Shown here: in pieces, positions 53,370 to 61,172 of the stretch
Position numbering within the stretch: the first letter of the stretch is position 1
Layout of the letters: each line of letters opens with the position of its first letter
Assembly (NCBI GenBank): GCA_028821575.1
Contig: JAPPFW010000071.1
Location: 62,001 to 126,000, forward strand
DNA from: a bacterium
GTDB taxonomy: Bacteria; Actinomycetota; Acidimicrobiia; Spongiisociales; Spongiisociaceae
Direction of reading: 5' to 3'
Length of the DNA: 64,000 nucleotides
Program-made: the position numbers and the translations under genes
Notes under the pieces: generated by a model
Told to the model about the DNA's origin: nothing
Seen by the model: the letters and a program-made list of their open reading frames with translations, nothing else
Databases searched by the model: none

Positions 53370-54632
53370 GTGGTACACGAAGCCATGCTGCTGGGCGCCG
53401 GGCAACGGGGTCGGTATGTGTATGGCGCCTACGCCTCCCGCAATCCGGACCGGCTGCGCTTCGTCGCGGTCGCCGAACCGGACGACCTCCGGCGACGGAT
53501 CTTCGGCGAGGAGCACGCCATCCCCGCCTCCCGCCGGTTCGCCGACTGGCCCGAGATGCTGGAGACCCAACCGGCGCGGGTCTGCGTCATCGCCACACCC
53601 GACCGTCAGCACGCAGGACCCGCCATCGCGGCCCTCGGCCGGGGTCTCGATGTCCTGCTCGAGAAGCCGGTGGCGCACACCCTGCGGAAGTGCTTCGAGG
53701 TATTGGAAGCCGCAAGGCTCAGCTCCGGGAGCCTGACCGTCGCCCACGTGCTCCGCTACACCCCGTTCTTCACCACCCTCAACCGGTTGATTGGTTCGGG
53801 CCGTCTGGGCAGGTTGATCACGGTCGAGCACCGCGAGGATGTCGCCTACTGGCACATGGCTCACAGTTTCGTACGCGGAAACTGGGCACGGTCCGGCGAG
53901 TCCACTCCGATGATCGTCCAGAAGTGCTGCCACGATTTCGACATCCTTGCCTGGAACCTCGCCTCGGGCGGAGGCGCGCGGGTGACGGGAGTGCAATCCT
54001 TCGGCTCGCTCGTGCACTTCCGTCGCGAACATGCCCCGGCCGGCGCCACGTCGAGATGCACCGATCCATGCCCCGCAGCCTCCGCATGCCCCTTCGACGC
54101 CGCCCGTCTCTACCTGGATCCCGCGCTGGCGGGATGGCCCGTCCACACGATCTCCGACGACCTGTCCCCCCGAGGACGGGAACGTGCTCTTGCCCATGGC
54201 CCCTACGGACGATGCGTCTACACCGCCGGTTCGGATGTGGTCGACCATCAGACCGTGGCGATGGAGACGTCCTCGGGGGCGACCGCCGTCCTCGTGATGA
54301 ACGGTCATTCCGCCCGACAGGAACGGACCGCCCGCTATCACGGCACTCGCGGGTCGCTGATCACCACGTTCGGAAGCCGGCCTGCAATCGAGTTCACCGA
54401 TCACCTGGGCGGTGCGACAACCCGGATTCCCATACCGGCGGCCGACGGAGGTCACGGCGGGGGTGATGCGGGGCTGATCGAGGCTTTCCTCGACACCGTG
54501 GAAAATGGAGAGTCATCGAAGACCTCCACCGAAACCTGGTTCGAGAGTCACCTGCTCGCCTTCGGCGCAGAGCAGTCGCGGCTCACCGGCTCAACAGTTG
54601 ACATCGACGAAATGAGAGTTGCTAGTCGCTAG
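53370..54632 (+). CDS. Gfo/Idh/MocA-family NAD(P)-dependent oxidoreductase
   Basis: A 420-residue protein. The N-terminal Rossmann domain starts AMLLGAGQRGRYVYGAYA, and GLDVLLEKPVAHTL contains the EKP motif with the catalytic Lys. The second domain is an open beta sheet (VEHREDVAYWHMAHSFVRGNW). A Cys-bearing loop (CCHDFDIL, CTDPCPAASACPFDA) is unusual and may bind metal. Such enzymes oxidise sugars or cyclitols; the substrate is unknown. GTG start appears leaderless. Confidence 0.88.
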   Translation: MVHEAMLLGAGQRGRYVYGAYASRNPDRLRFVAVAEPDDLRRRIFGEEHAIPASRRFADWPEMLETQPARVCVIATPDRQHAGPAIAALGRGLDVLLEKPVAHTLRKCFEVLEAARLSSGSLTVAHVLRYTPFFTTLNRLIGSGRLGRLITVEHREDVAYWHMAHSFVRGNWARSGESTPMIVQKCCHDFDILAWNLASGGGARVTGVQSFGSLVHFRREHAPAGATSRCTDPCPAASACPFDAARLYLDPALAGWPVHTISDDLSPRGRERALAHGPYGRCVYTAGSDVVDHQTVAMETSSGATAVLVMNGHSARQERTARYHGTRGSLITTFGSRPAIEFTDHLGGATTRIPIPAADGGHGGGDAGLIEAFLDTVENGESSKTSTETWFESHLLAFGAEQSRLTGSTVDIDEMRVASR

Positions 54633-54655
54633 TCGCTAGTCGCTAGTCGCTATTG
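54620..54655. repeat. Tandem AGTCGCT repeat after the oxidoreductase gene
   Basis: Four to five tandem AGTCGCT units starting at the stop codon. Another member of the heptamer class. Confidence 0.85.
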
Positions 54656-54687
54656 GTTACTAGTGCCTTTTGACTATTGACCACTGA

Positions 54688-55224
54688 TCAGTAGCCGCCT
54701 AGACCGAGGAGGCTCCGGACCATCTTGGCGGTGGCGCCCCACAGCACCTCCCCGTCGATGTCGAAGAAGTACACCGGGCGACCGTTCCAGTCCTCGACTC
54801 GCCATCTCGACTCTGCCCGCAGCGACCGGACGGAAGGCGTGAGTATCCGATCGACCTCGTTCGGATCGGGTACCAGGTCGGGGACACCTGGCAGCCGTCC
54901 CACGACGGGTACCACCATCCGTGGATACGTAACGGTGTGGATGGCCGGGAGGTAACCCAGAACTGCGACCTCCCCAGGATCTATCCCCACCTCCTCGTGG
55001 GCTTCGCGCAGCGCGGTGTCGAGGGGGGTCTCTCCCGCCTCCGGTTTACCGCCCGGAAAGGCGAGATCTCCACCATGAGTCGGCAGGTGAACCGGCCGCC
55101 TGATGAGCACCATCCGTATCTCCCCTCCGTCTGGGTAGAGGGGTGCGAGAACTGCCGCCCTCTGCACGGGACTGTCCGGGGGCGGATGCGGGTGCACTTC
55201 CAGCGACTGCCAATAGTCCTTCAT
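54688..55224 (-). CDS. Nudix hydrolase, CoA pyrophosphatase type
   Basis: A 178-residue Nudix protein. The box GGKPEAGETPLDTALREAHEEVG matches GX5EX7REUXEEXGU; PVHLPTHGGDLAFPGGK is the upstream segment typical of CoA diphosphatases (NudL). It hydrolyses CoA or a similar nucleoside diphosphate derivative. ATG at 55224 is chosen; longer frames have unlikely N-termini. It is divergent from the GNAT gene. Confidence 0.92.
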   Translation of the reverse strand: MKDYWQSLEVHPHPPPDSPVQRAAVLAPLYPDGGEIRMVLIRRPVHLPTHGGDLAFPGGKPEAGETPLDTALREAHEEVGIDPGEVAVLGYLPAIHTVTYPRMVVPVVGRLPGVPDLVPDPNEVDRILTPSVRSLRAESRWRVEDWNGRPVYFFDIDGEVLWGATAKMVRSLLGLGGY

Positions 55225-55308
55225 CCCCCGGAATGGTACGCGAGATGCGTCCCTCCGCTTCCGCCGACCACGGCGGCGCCATGCCGAAGCCTTTAGGCTC
55301 CACCTGAC

Positions 55309-55914
55309 ATGAACCGTCGACCCCGCGAACCCTTGCCGCCTGCGGACCGTCACAGCGAACGTTTCGTGCTGCGCCCGTTCCGCAGGAAGGACATCGACCC
55401 TCTGTTCAAAGCGGTCACCGTCTCCCTGCCTGAGTTGGCGGAGTTCCTGCCATGGGCGGCAACCCCGTACACGAGAGCCCGGGCCGCAAGCTTCGTACGG
55501 GAGAGCATCCAGTCGTGGAAGGAGGCCCGTGCCTACGACTTCGCGGTCCGCCGACCCCACGCCCCGGGTCGCCACATCGGCAACGTGAGCGTGTGGCACC
55601 TGTCCCGCCCTTCCCGCAGCGGCGAGATCGGCTACTGGATCCGAACCGACGAGACCGGCCTCGGCATCGCCACTGAAGTAGCGCGGTCCGCGCTCAGGAT
55701 CGGCTTCGGCGAACTGGGCATGCACCGGGTCGTGCTGCGGATCGCCCTGGGAAACGTCCCGAGCGAGCGGGTCGCAGACAAGCTCGGCTTCGTCCGCGAG
55801 GGCGTCCTACGGGAGGAGATCAAGGTAGGCGACCGGTGGCTGGACCATTCGGTCTGGGGTCTGCTGGAACACGAGTTCCGGCGCTCCGAAAACCCGAAAC
55901 GATCAATCCTCTAG
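55309..55914 (+). CDS. RimJ/RimL-type GNAT N-acetyltransferase
   Basis: A 201-residue GNAT. RFVLRPFRRKDIDPLFKAV is the N-terminal strand-helix pattern of the RimJ/RimL group, and HIGNVSVWHLSR, GEIGYWIRTDETGLGIATEVARSAL with the acetyl-CoA-binding loop follow. VLRIALGNVPSERVADKLGFVREG is the C-terminal signature. It probably acetylates protein N-termini or small amines. Its stop codon TAG abuts a 108-bp inverted repeat element. Confidence 0.9.
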   Translation: MNRRPREPLPPADRHSERFVLRPFRRKDIDPLFKAVTVSLPELAEFLPWAATPYTRARAASFVRESIQSWKEARAYDFAVRRPHAPGRHIGNVSVWHLSRPSRSGEIGYWIRTDETGLGIATEVARSALRIGFGELGMHRVVLRIALGNVPSERVADKLGFVREGVLREEIKVGDRWLDHSVWGLLEHEFRRSENPKRSIL

Positions 55915-56022
55915 GAGGGTGCTGAAAAACAGTCTAACGGGGTTCGCTGCCTGGTAAACCGCCCCATACCAGAGCTGTCATCTGCCAGCGAACCCCTTTG
56001 CCCGGGCATTTTCGGCACCCTC
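55915..56022. mobile_element. 108-bp inverted-repeat element (MITE-like)
   Basis: The ends GAGGGTGCTGAAAA and TTTTCGGCACCCTC are near-perfect inverted repeats, and inner GGGGTTCGCTG / CAGCGAACCCC pair exactly. TAG lies on both sides (55912-55914 and 56023-56025) and may be a target duplication. It has no coding capacity. A transcribed hairpin or IS-derived MITE both fit. Confidence 0.55.
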
Positions 56023-56106
56023 TAGAACACTCACCATCGTTACCCAGCGGAGCAGAACGCCGCCGATCGCCTGGTAACCGTTCCCATGAGCGGAAGCCGA
56101 GGGGGA

Positions 56107-56322
56107 CTAGCCGGGTTGAGAGGCGAAGTCGCTGGCGTCTACAGGGTAGCTGCGAACGTACTCGAGGATCTCGCTCCGGAAGAACTTGAACGTCCGCCCG
56201 CCAGGAAGCCGGTAGGCGGGGAGCCGGCCCTCTCGTGCGTACTTCCGCACCATCTGCACGTTCATGTCCAGGAGGTCAGCCACTTCCTGAGCCCCGAGAA
56301 TCCGATCGTCTTCGCGTGCCAT
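56107..56322 (-). CDS. Excisionase/BldC-like helix-turn-helix protein
   Basis: A 71-residue winged HTH of the MerR/excisionase type: ILGAQEVADLLDMNVQMVRKYAREGRLPAYRLPGGRTFKF is split at the turn and wing, ending FFRSEILEYV. Members serve as small regulators (BldC in development) or phage excisionases. Start ATG at 56322. It lies between the inverted-repeat element and the MFS gene. Confidence 0.88.
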   Translation of the reverse strand: MAREDDRILGAQEVADLLDMNVQMVRKYAREGRLPAYRLPGGRTFKFFRSEILEYVRSYPVDASDFASQPG

Positions 56323-56492
56323 AACTCGTCCCTTTCCAGTCGGGAGGTATCATCGTCGCCGGTGATACCCGGTGTTATCATGTGGTGACCCGCCACTGGC
56401 CGGATGCCTAAGCTGTCGTCCGACAGGCTACCGCAACCCAAGCGAGCCAAGGATAGTTTACCTTACTTCTCGGCTGTCCGAATGCATATTCG

Positions 56493-57974
56493 ATGGACAT
56501 CCGCCGAAAGGGGTCGAGACTGCGCCGGATACGACCGTCGAGTGCCAAATGGTGGGGCAACCGTTCCCACATCATCTACACGATCACTGTCTTCGTAGTC
56601 CTGGCGTCGCTCGACAACGCCGCGATCGCTCTCTACCCGGCCCTGACCAAAGTGATGGCCGCCGACCTAGAGGTGGGGGAATCGAGACTCGGTCTGGTGA
56701 CGGCCCTGGTGATCCTGGTCTCCGCCGTGACGGCCGTGGCCTGGGGCTACTACGGAGACCGGTCCCGCCGCAAGCCTCTCATGTTCTGGGCCACAATCCT
56801 CTGGAGCCTCGGGTTGCTGATGGTGGCCAGATCCCGGTCTCTTGCCGAACTGGCCTGGTGGTCGGCCGTGGTAGGAGTAGGGCTGGGAGCCATAGCCTCG
56901 GTGGGATTCTCGATAATCTCGGACTTCATATCCCCGAAACGCCGAGGCCTCGCGATGAGCTTCTGGGGACTGTCCCAGGGTACGGGCGGTTTCTTCGGCA
57001 TACTGGTGGGCGGGGTGCTGGGGGCCGGGAACTGGCGAGCCCCCTTCGTGGGCCTGGCCTTGATCAGCATCGGAGTGGCATTCGTCTATCTGACAACCCT
57101 CGACGCCCCTCGTGCGAGATCGGAGCCCGAGCTGGCCGCGGCATTGGCCGCCGGCGGAAGCTACGAATTCCGGATCGAGAGGTCCGACCTGGCCCGCCTG
57201 TGGCTTACCCGCACCAACCGGTGGCTCATCCTGCAGGGGCTCACCGCGCAGTTTGCCTACGGATCGTTGATCTGGGTACCTCTCCTGTATCAGAGCAAGG
57301 TCCAGGCCCTGGGCTACGACCTGAGCACGGCCACCGCGGTCGGCGCGGTGTTCGGTGCGATCTTCCAGATCGGTGGGGTGACGTCGATACTGACCGGGCA
57401 TCTGGGGGATCGGTTCCAGCGCCGCACCGCTAGGGCCAGGGCGATCATTTCCATGGTGGGGATCCTCGGCGCCATCCCGTTTTTCGTGGCCTTTTTCTTC
57501 ATCCCGCTGACCGGACTCGACATCCCCACCGGCGAGGGCAGCATGGCCATAGTCGTGGCCACGCTGGCCAGTGTCGTCACCAACCCGTATGCCGCTACCG
57601 CCTTCTGCCTATCCGTGATCGCCCTGGCATTCACTTCGGCAGACTCCGCCAACTGGTTCGCCCTCATCTCGGATGTCAACCTCCCTGAGCACCGGGGAAC
57701 CGCCTTCGGGCTGGGAAACCTATCCAACGGTATCTCCCGGACGCTCGGAAACGGTCTCACGGTGGTAGCAGCAGGCCTCCTGACGGCCCGCTTCGCCGCA
57801 CCTTGGAACTACGCCATCGGGCTGACGGCGTTCCAGGTGTTCTTCATACCCACCGGGCTGTGCTACTGGATGGCGTCCAAGACCTGCCCCGGCGACATCG
57901 AGCGCGTCCGCAAGCTGCTCGCCAGACGCGGGCGGGAGGCCTTCGCAGCGATCGACAAACCGGATGGCCAATAG
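56493..57974 (+). CDS. Major facilitator superfamily transporter
   Basis: A 493-residue protein with about twelve hydrophobic helices. The inter-helix motif A appears as WGYYGDRSRRKPLM near residue 92 and again as GHLGDRFQRRTARAR near 305, confirming two six-helix halves. SDFISPKRRGLAMSFWGLSQGTGGFFG follows motif B. It is a proton-coupled carrier of unknown substrate, without an adjacent enzyme gene that would hint at it. Confidence 0.92.
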   Translation: MDIRRKGSRLRRIRPSSAKWWGNRSHIIYTITVFVVLASLDNAAIALYPALTKVMAADLEVGESRLGLVTALVILVSAVTAVAWGYYGDRSRRKPLMFWATILWSLGLLMVARSRSLAELAWWSAVVGVGLGAIASVGFSIISDFISPKRRGLAMSFWGLSQGTGGFFGILVGGVLGAGNWRAPFVGLALISIGVAFVYLTTLDAPRARSEPELAAALAAGGSYEFRIERSDLARLWLTRTNRWLILQGLTAQFAYGSLIWVPLLYQSKVQALGYDLSTATAVGAVFGAIFQIGGVTSILTGHLGDRFQRRTARARAIISMVGILGAIPFFVAFFFIPLTGLDIPTGEGSMAIVVATLASVVTNPYAATAFCLSVIALAFTSADSANWFALISDVNLPEHRGTAFGLGNLSNGISRTLGNGLTVVAAGLLTARFAAPWNYAIGLTAFQVFFIPTGLCYWMASKTCPGDIERVRKLLARRGREAFAAIDKPDGQ

Positions 57975-58297
57975 TCCACAATCCACTGTCCCGAGTGGGT
58001 GGGTGGACCGGTTACCCCCGCCCCATTCCTGATCGGTCCCTGGCCGCTCGCCTCATTGGGCCTCCGTACCGGCTCGCAATGAGGTACCCTCGATGGAGCA
58101 GGCTCGGTAGCCTGCCTGCCTGGTAGCGCTCTGAACCGGACCGTCGGCGTGTCGGTCGCCCGATACGTCGACTGGAAAGTGGGCGCAGCGAGACTGCCCG
58201 GGGCCGGAGCACGGCAAGGGCTCGGCGTGGGGCCGACTGCGTGACTTCTTCGGCAGCCAGTACGCCGGAGCCTGCATAACCGATCGAGGAGACCTGT
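57975..58297. other. Intergenic region, no gene seen
   Basis: 323 bases between the MFS stop and infA. Short frames on both strands are not gene-like, and no tRNA or terminator with a T run is visible. A GAGGAG ribosome site for infA ends it. Confidence 0.5.
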
Positions 58298-58519
58298 TTG
58301 CCTAGGGACGACGTTCTACGAGTTCAGGGAAGCGTCATCGAGACCCTGCCCAACGCCATGTTCAGCGTACAGATCGACGGAGGGTTGAAGGTCCTCGCCC
58401 GTGCGTCCGGGAAGATGCGCCGGGGCCGCTTCATTCGCATCCTGCCGGGGGACCGGGTGGATGTGGAACTGTCGGCATACGACCCCAGCCGGGGCCGGAT
58501 CGTCTGGCGCTACAAGTAG
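58298..58519 (+). CDS. infA: Translation initiation factor IF-1 paralogue
   Basis: A 73-residue S1-like OB-fold protein. [40 protein letters not shown] matches the IF-1 core, and [24 protein letters not shown] the C-terminus. IF-1 binds the 30S A site during initiation. TTG start with GAGGAG upstream. IF-1 normally lies with ribosomal protein genes, so this solitary, somewhat divergent copy may be a second paralogue. Confidence 0.9.
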   Translation: MPRDDVLRVQGSVIETLPNAMFSVQIDGGLKVLARASGKMRRGRFIRILPGDRVDVELSAYDPSRGRIVWRYK

Positions 58520-58621
58520 TAAGTGGTCCGGCGTCAGGGGTCAGGGATCACGGTCGGTGAGTCGTACGTTACGTACTGCGATCATTGATGAATCATCGCC
58601 ACCAGCACTAGCCACCAGCCA

Positions 58622-59293
58622 CTAGATCAGCATCCGGATCGCTGATCCCACAGCAGCTACCACCAGCACCCATCTCGCCCAGGCAGCCCCTTTGCTCACC
58701 GCCAGCTTGGCCGCGAGGTAAGCGCCCGAGGAGTAGCCAGCCGCCAGCACCAGGCCCAGTGTCAGGTCTACATGCCCGGCCAGGAAGTAGAACGGCAGGG
58801 CAACCACGGTGAAGCTGAGGATCAGGGCCACTTTGGCGCCGTTGCCGCGCAGCAGGTCGAACCCCGAGCCCAGCACCAAGGCGGTGAGCAACAGGATGCC
58901 TGCCCCGATCTGGACTAGGCCCCCGTAGAACCCGATGAACACGAACACGATGGTTCGCCACAGCGGAGACAGCCGCGCCGGCACGTCCTCCAGCCAACGT
59001 TTGGCATTGAAGACTACCGAAAGCGCCACGAAGAGCAACACCACCGCGAATACCCGCTGCATCCCCTCCGGCGATAACCGGGTGGCGGTCCAGGCTCCCG
59101 CGGCGCTCCCCACCAGAACCGGAGGAAGCAACCGACCGACTCTCCGCCATGCGATCGACTCGCCCTGCTGGTACGCGCTGACCGCGGCGATGTTGGCGAA
59201 GAAGACCGCAACCCTGATGGTGCCGTTGGCGATGTTGGCATTGGCCATGAGGGTCACCAACGGGACGGTCAGGGCCGAGCCACCTCCGGCCAC
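58622..59293 (-). CDS. TauE/SafE-type membrane permease with damaged or non-standard start
   Basis: At least 223 residues with about six hydrophobic helices and the TauE/SafE internal repeat (AGGGSALTVPLVTLM and QIGAGILLLTALVLG). The coding frame continues upstream to about 59350 (ELELVVLFLAGFGAGFINAV), which is the missing first helix, but has no ATG, GTG or TTG there; a TAG closes it. Either the start is CTG, or the 5' end was lost near a repeat. The family exports or imports sulfur anions. Confidence 0.75.
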   Translation of the reverse strand: MAGGGSALTVPLVTLMANANIANGTIRVAVFFANIAAVSAYQQGESIAWRRVGRLLPPVLVGSAAGAWTATRLSPEGMQRVFAVVLLFVALSVVFNAKRWLEDVPARLSPLWRTIVFVFIGFYGGLVQIGAGILLLTALVLGSGFDLLRGNGAKVALILSFTVVALPFYFLAGHVDLTLGLVLAAGYSSGAYLAAKLAVSKGAAWARWVLVVAAVGSAIRMLI

Positions 59294-59372
59294 CGCGTTG
59301 ATGAAGCCGGCACCGAACCCGGCAAGGAACAGGACGACAAGCTCTAGTTCCGTGACCTACACCCTCAACAAG

Positions 59373-59405
59373 CGACTAGCCACAAGCCACAAGCCACAAG
59401 CCACT
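59373..59405. repeat. Tandem GCCACAA repeat
   Basis: Three tandem GCCACAA units with flanking GCGACTA, between the bpa stop and the permease. Heptamer class. Confidence 0.8.
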
Positions 59406-59886
59406 ACAGATACAGGCCTGCGGATGTCTCATCCCCCTCATCGGGCGACCTGCCGCTGCGTATCTGCTTCAACTGCGCCCGGGCTGCCATCTGCTGGGTC
59501 ATGATGGCAGCGTGTATACCGTTGAACAGCCCCTCGAGCCAACCGATCAACTGGGCCTGCGCGACTCGGATCTCGGCCTGGGTGGGAATCTCCCTGTCCA
59601 GCGGAACGAACACATCGGCCAGTTCGGCCCGGAGATCATCGGTCAGAACGCTGTTCAACTGATCCATCGATGCCTCGAACACGGCTCGCAACCGAACCCT
59701 GCCCTCCTCGTCCAGGGTGGCGGTTCTTACCTCTTCCAGCATCGACCTGGTCATCGAAGCGATCCTCAGCAGCTTGGCCGGCTCTTCGATGCGTTCCGGA
59801 ACCTCGGCGTCGGCGGCTGCCGACTCGACCACCATCAACGCTGAGTCCGACGCCTCCGGACCACGAGCCGCCCCATCATCGATCAT
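59404..59886 (-). CDS. bpa: Bacterial proteasome activator Bpa
   Basis: A 160-residue protein. LLRIASMTRSMLEEVRTATLDEEGRVRLRAVFEAS, then RVAQAQLIGWLEGLFNGIHAAIMTQQMAARAQLKQIRSG, are family blocks that form the four-helix ring subunit. The last residues SAGLYL contain the HbYX motif (L-Y-L) that docks on the 20S proteasome and opens its gate. ATG at 59886 has GGGAGG five bases upstream. Bpa targets unfolded proteins such as HspR without ATP. Proteasome genes are not in the window. Confidence 0.9.
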   Translation of the reverse strand: MIDDGAARGPEASDSALMVVESAAADAEVPERIEEPAKLLRIASMTRSMLEEVRTATLDEEGRVRLRAVFEASMDQLNSVLTDDLRAELADVFVPLDREIPTQAEIRVAQAQLIGWLEGLFNGIHAAIMTQQMAARAQLKQIRSGRSPDEGDETSAGLYL

Positions 59887-60043
59887 CGAAGCCTCCCATC
59901 TCCCGGGATTCCACATGCAGGAAACACTCGCCAATGCGGGTACTCACGATAGTGCTATACGGGCAGTACGAGAGTCGCTCCTCACCCGCGGACCGTCTCA
60001 AGCCCGCCTATCCCCCGGTCACGCACCGAGCCGTCCCAGAGTA

Positions 60044-60628
60044 TCAATCGAGCCACTCGTCGAGCACAAGGTGCGAGTCTCGCCTGCGCTCTCCGCGCGC
60101 CATCAGCCTCAGTCCGCGCACCCAGACCGGTAATACGACCCCGAAGAACCTTCTCCAACTGGCGATCAGGGCAACCGTCAGATAGAAGGCCGGGAGCCAC
60201 CTCAACGTGCCATGGATGGTCGCGGACCATAGAAAGACCCCGAGCAGGTAGCCGGTGCCCATCATGACCACCGACGGGTTGTGTGAAACCAAGGATCCGA
60301 CGAACACGACAGCCGCAACAGGTGCCACGGTCCACCAGGACACATAACCACCGAAGCCCAAGCCCAGACCGAGCCCGACCGCAACCCAGGAGTCAGCCCG
60401 CAGGTCCCATCTCTTGAGCCGAGTGTCGCGGGCAGCAGCCCTCGCAAAACGACCGTCGAAGTAGTCGGTGCACCAGGCAAGGCCCACCAAACCGACAGCC
60501 ATGTCGACATGTCGATTCGCCACGAGCCAGGCGAGAAGTGGGGCACTCACCAACCGTGAGAACGTGAGCAGGTCGGCGACGGCCGCGCGATCGACGACCA
60601 CACCCTCGGCGCCCAGGTTGCGTTCCAT
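60044..60628 (-). CDS. CDP-alcohol phosphatidyltransferase family membrane protein
   Basis: A 194-residue membrane enzyme with about six helices. CTDYFDGRFARAAARDTRLK RWDLRAD matches D-x2-D-G-x2-A-R-x8-G-x3-D-x3-D, except that the conserved Gly is Lys. Acidic residues for metal and CDP binding are kept. Members make phospholipids such as phosphatidylglycerol-phosphate or inositol phosphate lipids; the acceptor is unclear. The Gly-to-Lys change is odd. Confidence 0.85.
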   Translation of the reverse strand: MERNLGAEGVVVDRAAVADLLTFSRLVSAPLLAWLVANRHVDMAVGLVGLAWCTDYFDGRFARAAARDTRLKRWDLRADSWVAVGLGLGLGFGGYVSWWTVAPVAAVVFVGSLVSHNPSVVMMGTGYLLGVFLWSATIHGTLRWLPAFYLTVALIASWRRFFGVVLPVWVRGLRLMARGERRRDSHLVLDEWLD

Positions 60629-60900
60629 TGAACTACTCCGGTCTACAACCCCTCTCTATTGCAATGCTACGCGTTTCGCGCTTAGGGCGGACACCGATCT
60701 CTGGTGTTTCCTCTGCAGCTCCCGGAGGCCGAGCGCGGCCACCCGACATCCGACAACGCGGCCCGGTAGCCGCCGGCAGGGCCTGTCCGACGAACATGGC
60801 TGCGACGCCGGAGACCGATTGGCCATTCAAACGCCAATGGCACTCTGGCTACGATCGTGTCAACACGAACGCCGCCCAACGCTCCAGCGGCGGCGTTCAT

Positions 60901-60973
60901 GCCCGCGTAGCTCAGGGGATAGAGCAACCGCCTCCTAAGCGGTAGGTCGCAGGTTCGAATCCTGCCGCGGGCA
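60901..60973 (+). tRNA. tRNA-Arg (anticodon CCT)
   Basis: Cloverleaf with acceptor stem GCCCGCG/CGCGGGC, D arm GCTC...GAGC, anticodon stem ACCGC/GCGGT with loop CTCCTAA, and T arm GCAGG TTCGAAT CCTGC; A is the discriminator. The anticodon CCT reads AGG codons. CCA is not encoded. A P4-type integrase gene starts 200 bases downstream, so the 3' end is a likely integration site. Confidence 0.97.
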
Positions 60974-60977
60974 CACC

Positions 60978-60992
60978 GTTTCTGGCCGTTTC
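60978..60992. other. Possible integrase arm-type site, copy 1
   Basis: GTTTCTGGCCGTTTC lies 5 bases after the tRNA. A second copy with two changes occurs at 61106. Confidence 0.4.
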
Positions 60993-61105
60993 TTGGTGGT
61001 TCATGCTGTTCTAAACTCCCATGTCATTGGGCATTTTTTAGGATATGGCATCCCATAGGACACTCCTCGGCCAACCATGCGTCATGTCGCTCGCTTTCCC
61101 AGGTT

Positions 61106-61120
61106 GTTTCTGGTAGTTTC
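61106..61120. other. Possible integrase arm-type site, copy 2
   Basis: GTTTCTGGTAGTTTC, 128 bases from the first copy and before the integrase start. Repeated short sites near an attachment core are typical of tyrosine recombinases. Confidence 0.4.
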
Positions 61121-61172
61121 ATCGTAATGTGGGACGCTAAGGGGGACGTTCAGAGGGCGAAAGGAGAGGGAA

